NCBI RefSeq assembly: GCF_019753045.1
Contig: NZ_JAIELN010000007.1
Coordinates: 62,001-126,000 of the forward strand
Reading direction: 5' to 3'
DNA length: 64,000 nt
DNA from: Hyphomicrobium sp.
GTDB lineage: Bacteria; Pseudomonadota; Alphaproteobacteria; Rhizobiales; Hyphomicrobiaceae
Under the pieces are notes generated by a model. The model saw nothing but the letters and a program-made list of their open reading frames with translations. It was not told the origin of the DNA and searched no databases. Position numbers and translations under genes: made by a program. Numbering within the stretch: the stretch's first letter is position 1; each line of letters opens with the position of its first letter. Below, piece by piece: positions 63,289-64,000 of this stretch.

Positions 63289-64000
63289 ATGGCTATCAAA
63301 GTTAGAAGTTCGCATTTCGTCGGTACGTCGAAGGTCTTCGGCCGTGAGAAGGACGCTCTTGCAGCCATCCTGCGCGGCCTCGCAGCCGACAACGCGGTGA
63401 TCGCCGTCAGAACGGCTATCGCTGACGAGTCGCTCGCCATCTCTGGCCTGAAGTTTACCGACAACTCGACCGGTACTGCAGGTACGGCCGTCGGCTCTCC
63501 TGCGCTTCCGAAGGAGGCTATCGCTGCAACCGGTTCGCTCGGTGCCGATCTCGCGGCGTTCAACGCTGCCATCAGCAAGTTGACGAACGCTATGGCCGTC
63601 ATCACCGGCCGGGCGAACACGCTCCGCGCTGTCGTCGGTCTGCCGAACCTCGTGTCTGCAGGTACCGTCGCAACCGCGGGCACGATCCCGGCACAGGACA
63701 AGTCGGTCGCGGGCGCCAGCGGCTCTTCGGCTGCTTCGTTCGTAAGCGCCAAGGCAGTCCTCGAGAAGGTCTCGGCCAACCTCGGTCGCCTCGTCGAAGG
63801 CGTCAACGACACGCTCGTTGCTTTCGGTGCCCCCGCGATCCCGACGGACGTCGAAGCTCCGATCTCGGCAACTGGCGTCCTATCGCCGGGTACCGCGGTC
63901 GCTGCCGCCGCCACCGGTTCGGTCGCTCTATCGAAGGCTGATGCCGACGCGTTCCTGGCAAAGACCGCGAACGACGTCGCAACCATCGCAGCACTCTGGG
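63289..64000 (+). CDS. Phage structural protein, partial (runs off the window)
   Basis: At least 237 residues, open at the end of the window. Start ATG at 63289 with an AAGGAAAGG site. The sequence is rich in Ala, Val, Thr and Gly, with helical segments (ADNAVIAVRTAIADE, LSKADADAFLAKTANDVATIAAL). It could be a tail or decoration protein; I recognise no family. Confidence 0.65.
   Translation, partial: MAIKVRSSHFVGTSKVFGREKDALAAILRGLAADNAVIAVRTAIADESLAISGLKFTDNSTGTAGTAVGSPALPKEAIAATGSLGADLAAFNAAISKLTNAMAVITGRANTLRAVVGLPNLVSAGTVATAGTIPAQDKSVAGASGSSAASFVSAKAVLEKVSANLGRLVEGVNDTLVAFGAPAIPTDVEAPISATGVLSPGTAVAAAATGSVALSKADADAFLAKTANDVATIAALW

Larger units (their letters stand above)
50384..64000. 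mobile_element. Prophage (tailed phage), left part; continues beyond the window
   Basis: Starts at the 3' end of tRNA-Pro and contains a head gene module (portal fragment, MuF-like, protease, capsid, connector, tail-completion genes) in classic tailed-phage order, with several morons upstream (thyX, GNAT, RapZ-like, aminotransferase). Eight copies of TGCAATTAATTGCA-type palindromes occur only here. No integrase, terminase or lysis gene is visible; the right end lies past 64000. The structural genes are most like PBSX/Xkd-type and related siphoviral or myoviral head genes. Confidence 0.92.

Overview
The window looks like the chromosome of a high-GC alphaproteobacterium of the Rhizobiales, most likely close to Hyphomicrobium. 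This is inferred from gene order and protein character, because no rRNA or other marker is present. The order SPOR protein-nagZ-scpA-scpB-tatABC-serS-surE-LytM lipoprotein, then yajC-secD-secF-Mth938-squalene synthase-trmFO, then yceD-plsX-fabH-ihfA-merR, is typical of that order of bacteria.

Positions 1-50394 are host chromosome, mostly housekeeping. Regions are: a DUF2939 protein and an M48 protease (550-2389); ilvD followed by an ExoR-like Sel1 protein (2807-5615); xthA, erpA and dgt (5671-8230); argS through the envelope, division and export block (8298-21158); a DUF815 ATPase; the Sec accessory genes (22398-25434); lipid and tRNA-modification genes with an added SGNH hydrolase (25465-30631); mntH under a Fur/Mur-like operator (31412-32813); several membrane and secreted proteins; a K+-independent proton-pumping pyrophosphatase (37607-39763); bamE; the fatty-acid block (40935-45338); and an accessory stretch (45364-50117) with a phosphopantetheinyl transferase, a permease and a probable Tat-exported hydrolase. 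A tRNA-Pro(GGG) gene ends the host part at 50394.

From the 3' end of that tRNA to the end of the window (about 13.6 kb) lies a tailed-phage prophage, entered from its left end. Beside the tRNA there are short direct and inverted repeats that look like integrase sites. Next come a hairpin-rich gene-free stretch that may be a structured RNA, small unknown genes, a ThyX-type thymidylate synthase, a GNAT acetyltransferase with an XRE regulator, a free-standing RapZ C-terminal-like protein and a DegT-type aminotransferase. These lead into a head module: portal, MuF-like protein, protease, scaffold-like protein, major capsid, connectors and tail-completion proteins. The prophage continues past 64000, and no integrase, terminase or lysis gene is visible.

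Two observations stand out. First, a 14-bp palindrome, TGCAATTAATTGCA, occurs eight times, six perfect and two with one change. It sits in the gaps between phage gene cassettes and I saw none in the host part, so it looks like a phage-wide regulatory or boundary element. Second, the aminotransferase gene runs out of frame directly into the middle of the portal gene near 55225. The end of one gene, the start of the other and any terminase between them are missing, which suggests an internal deletion (or an assembly join) and a defective prophage.
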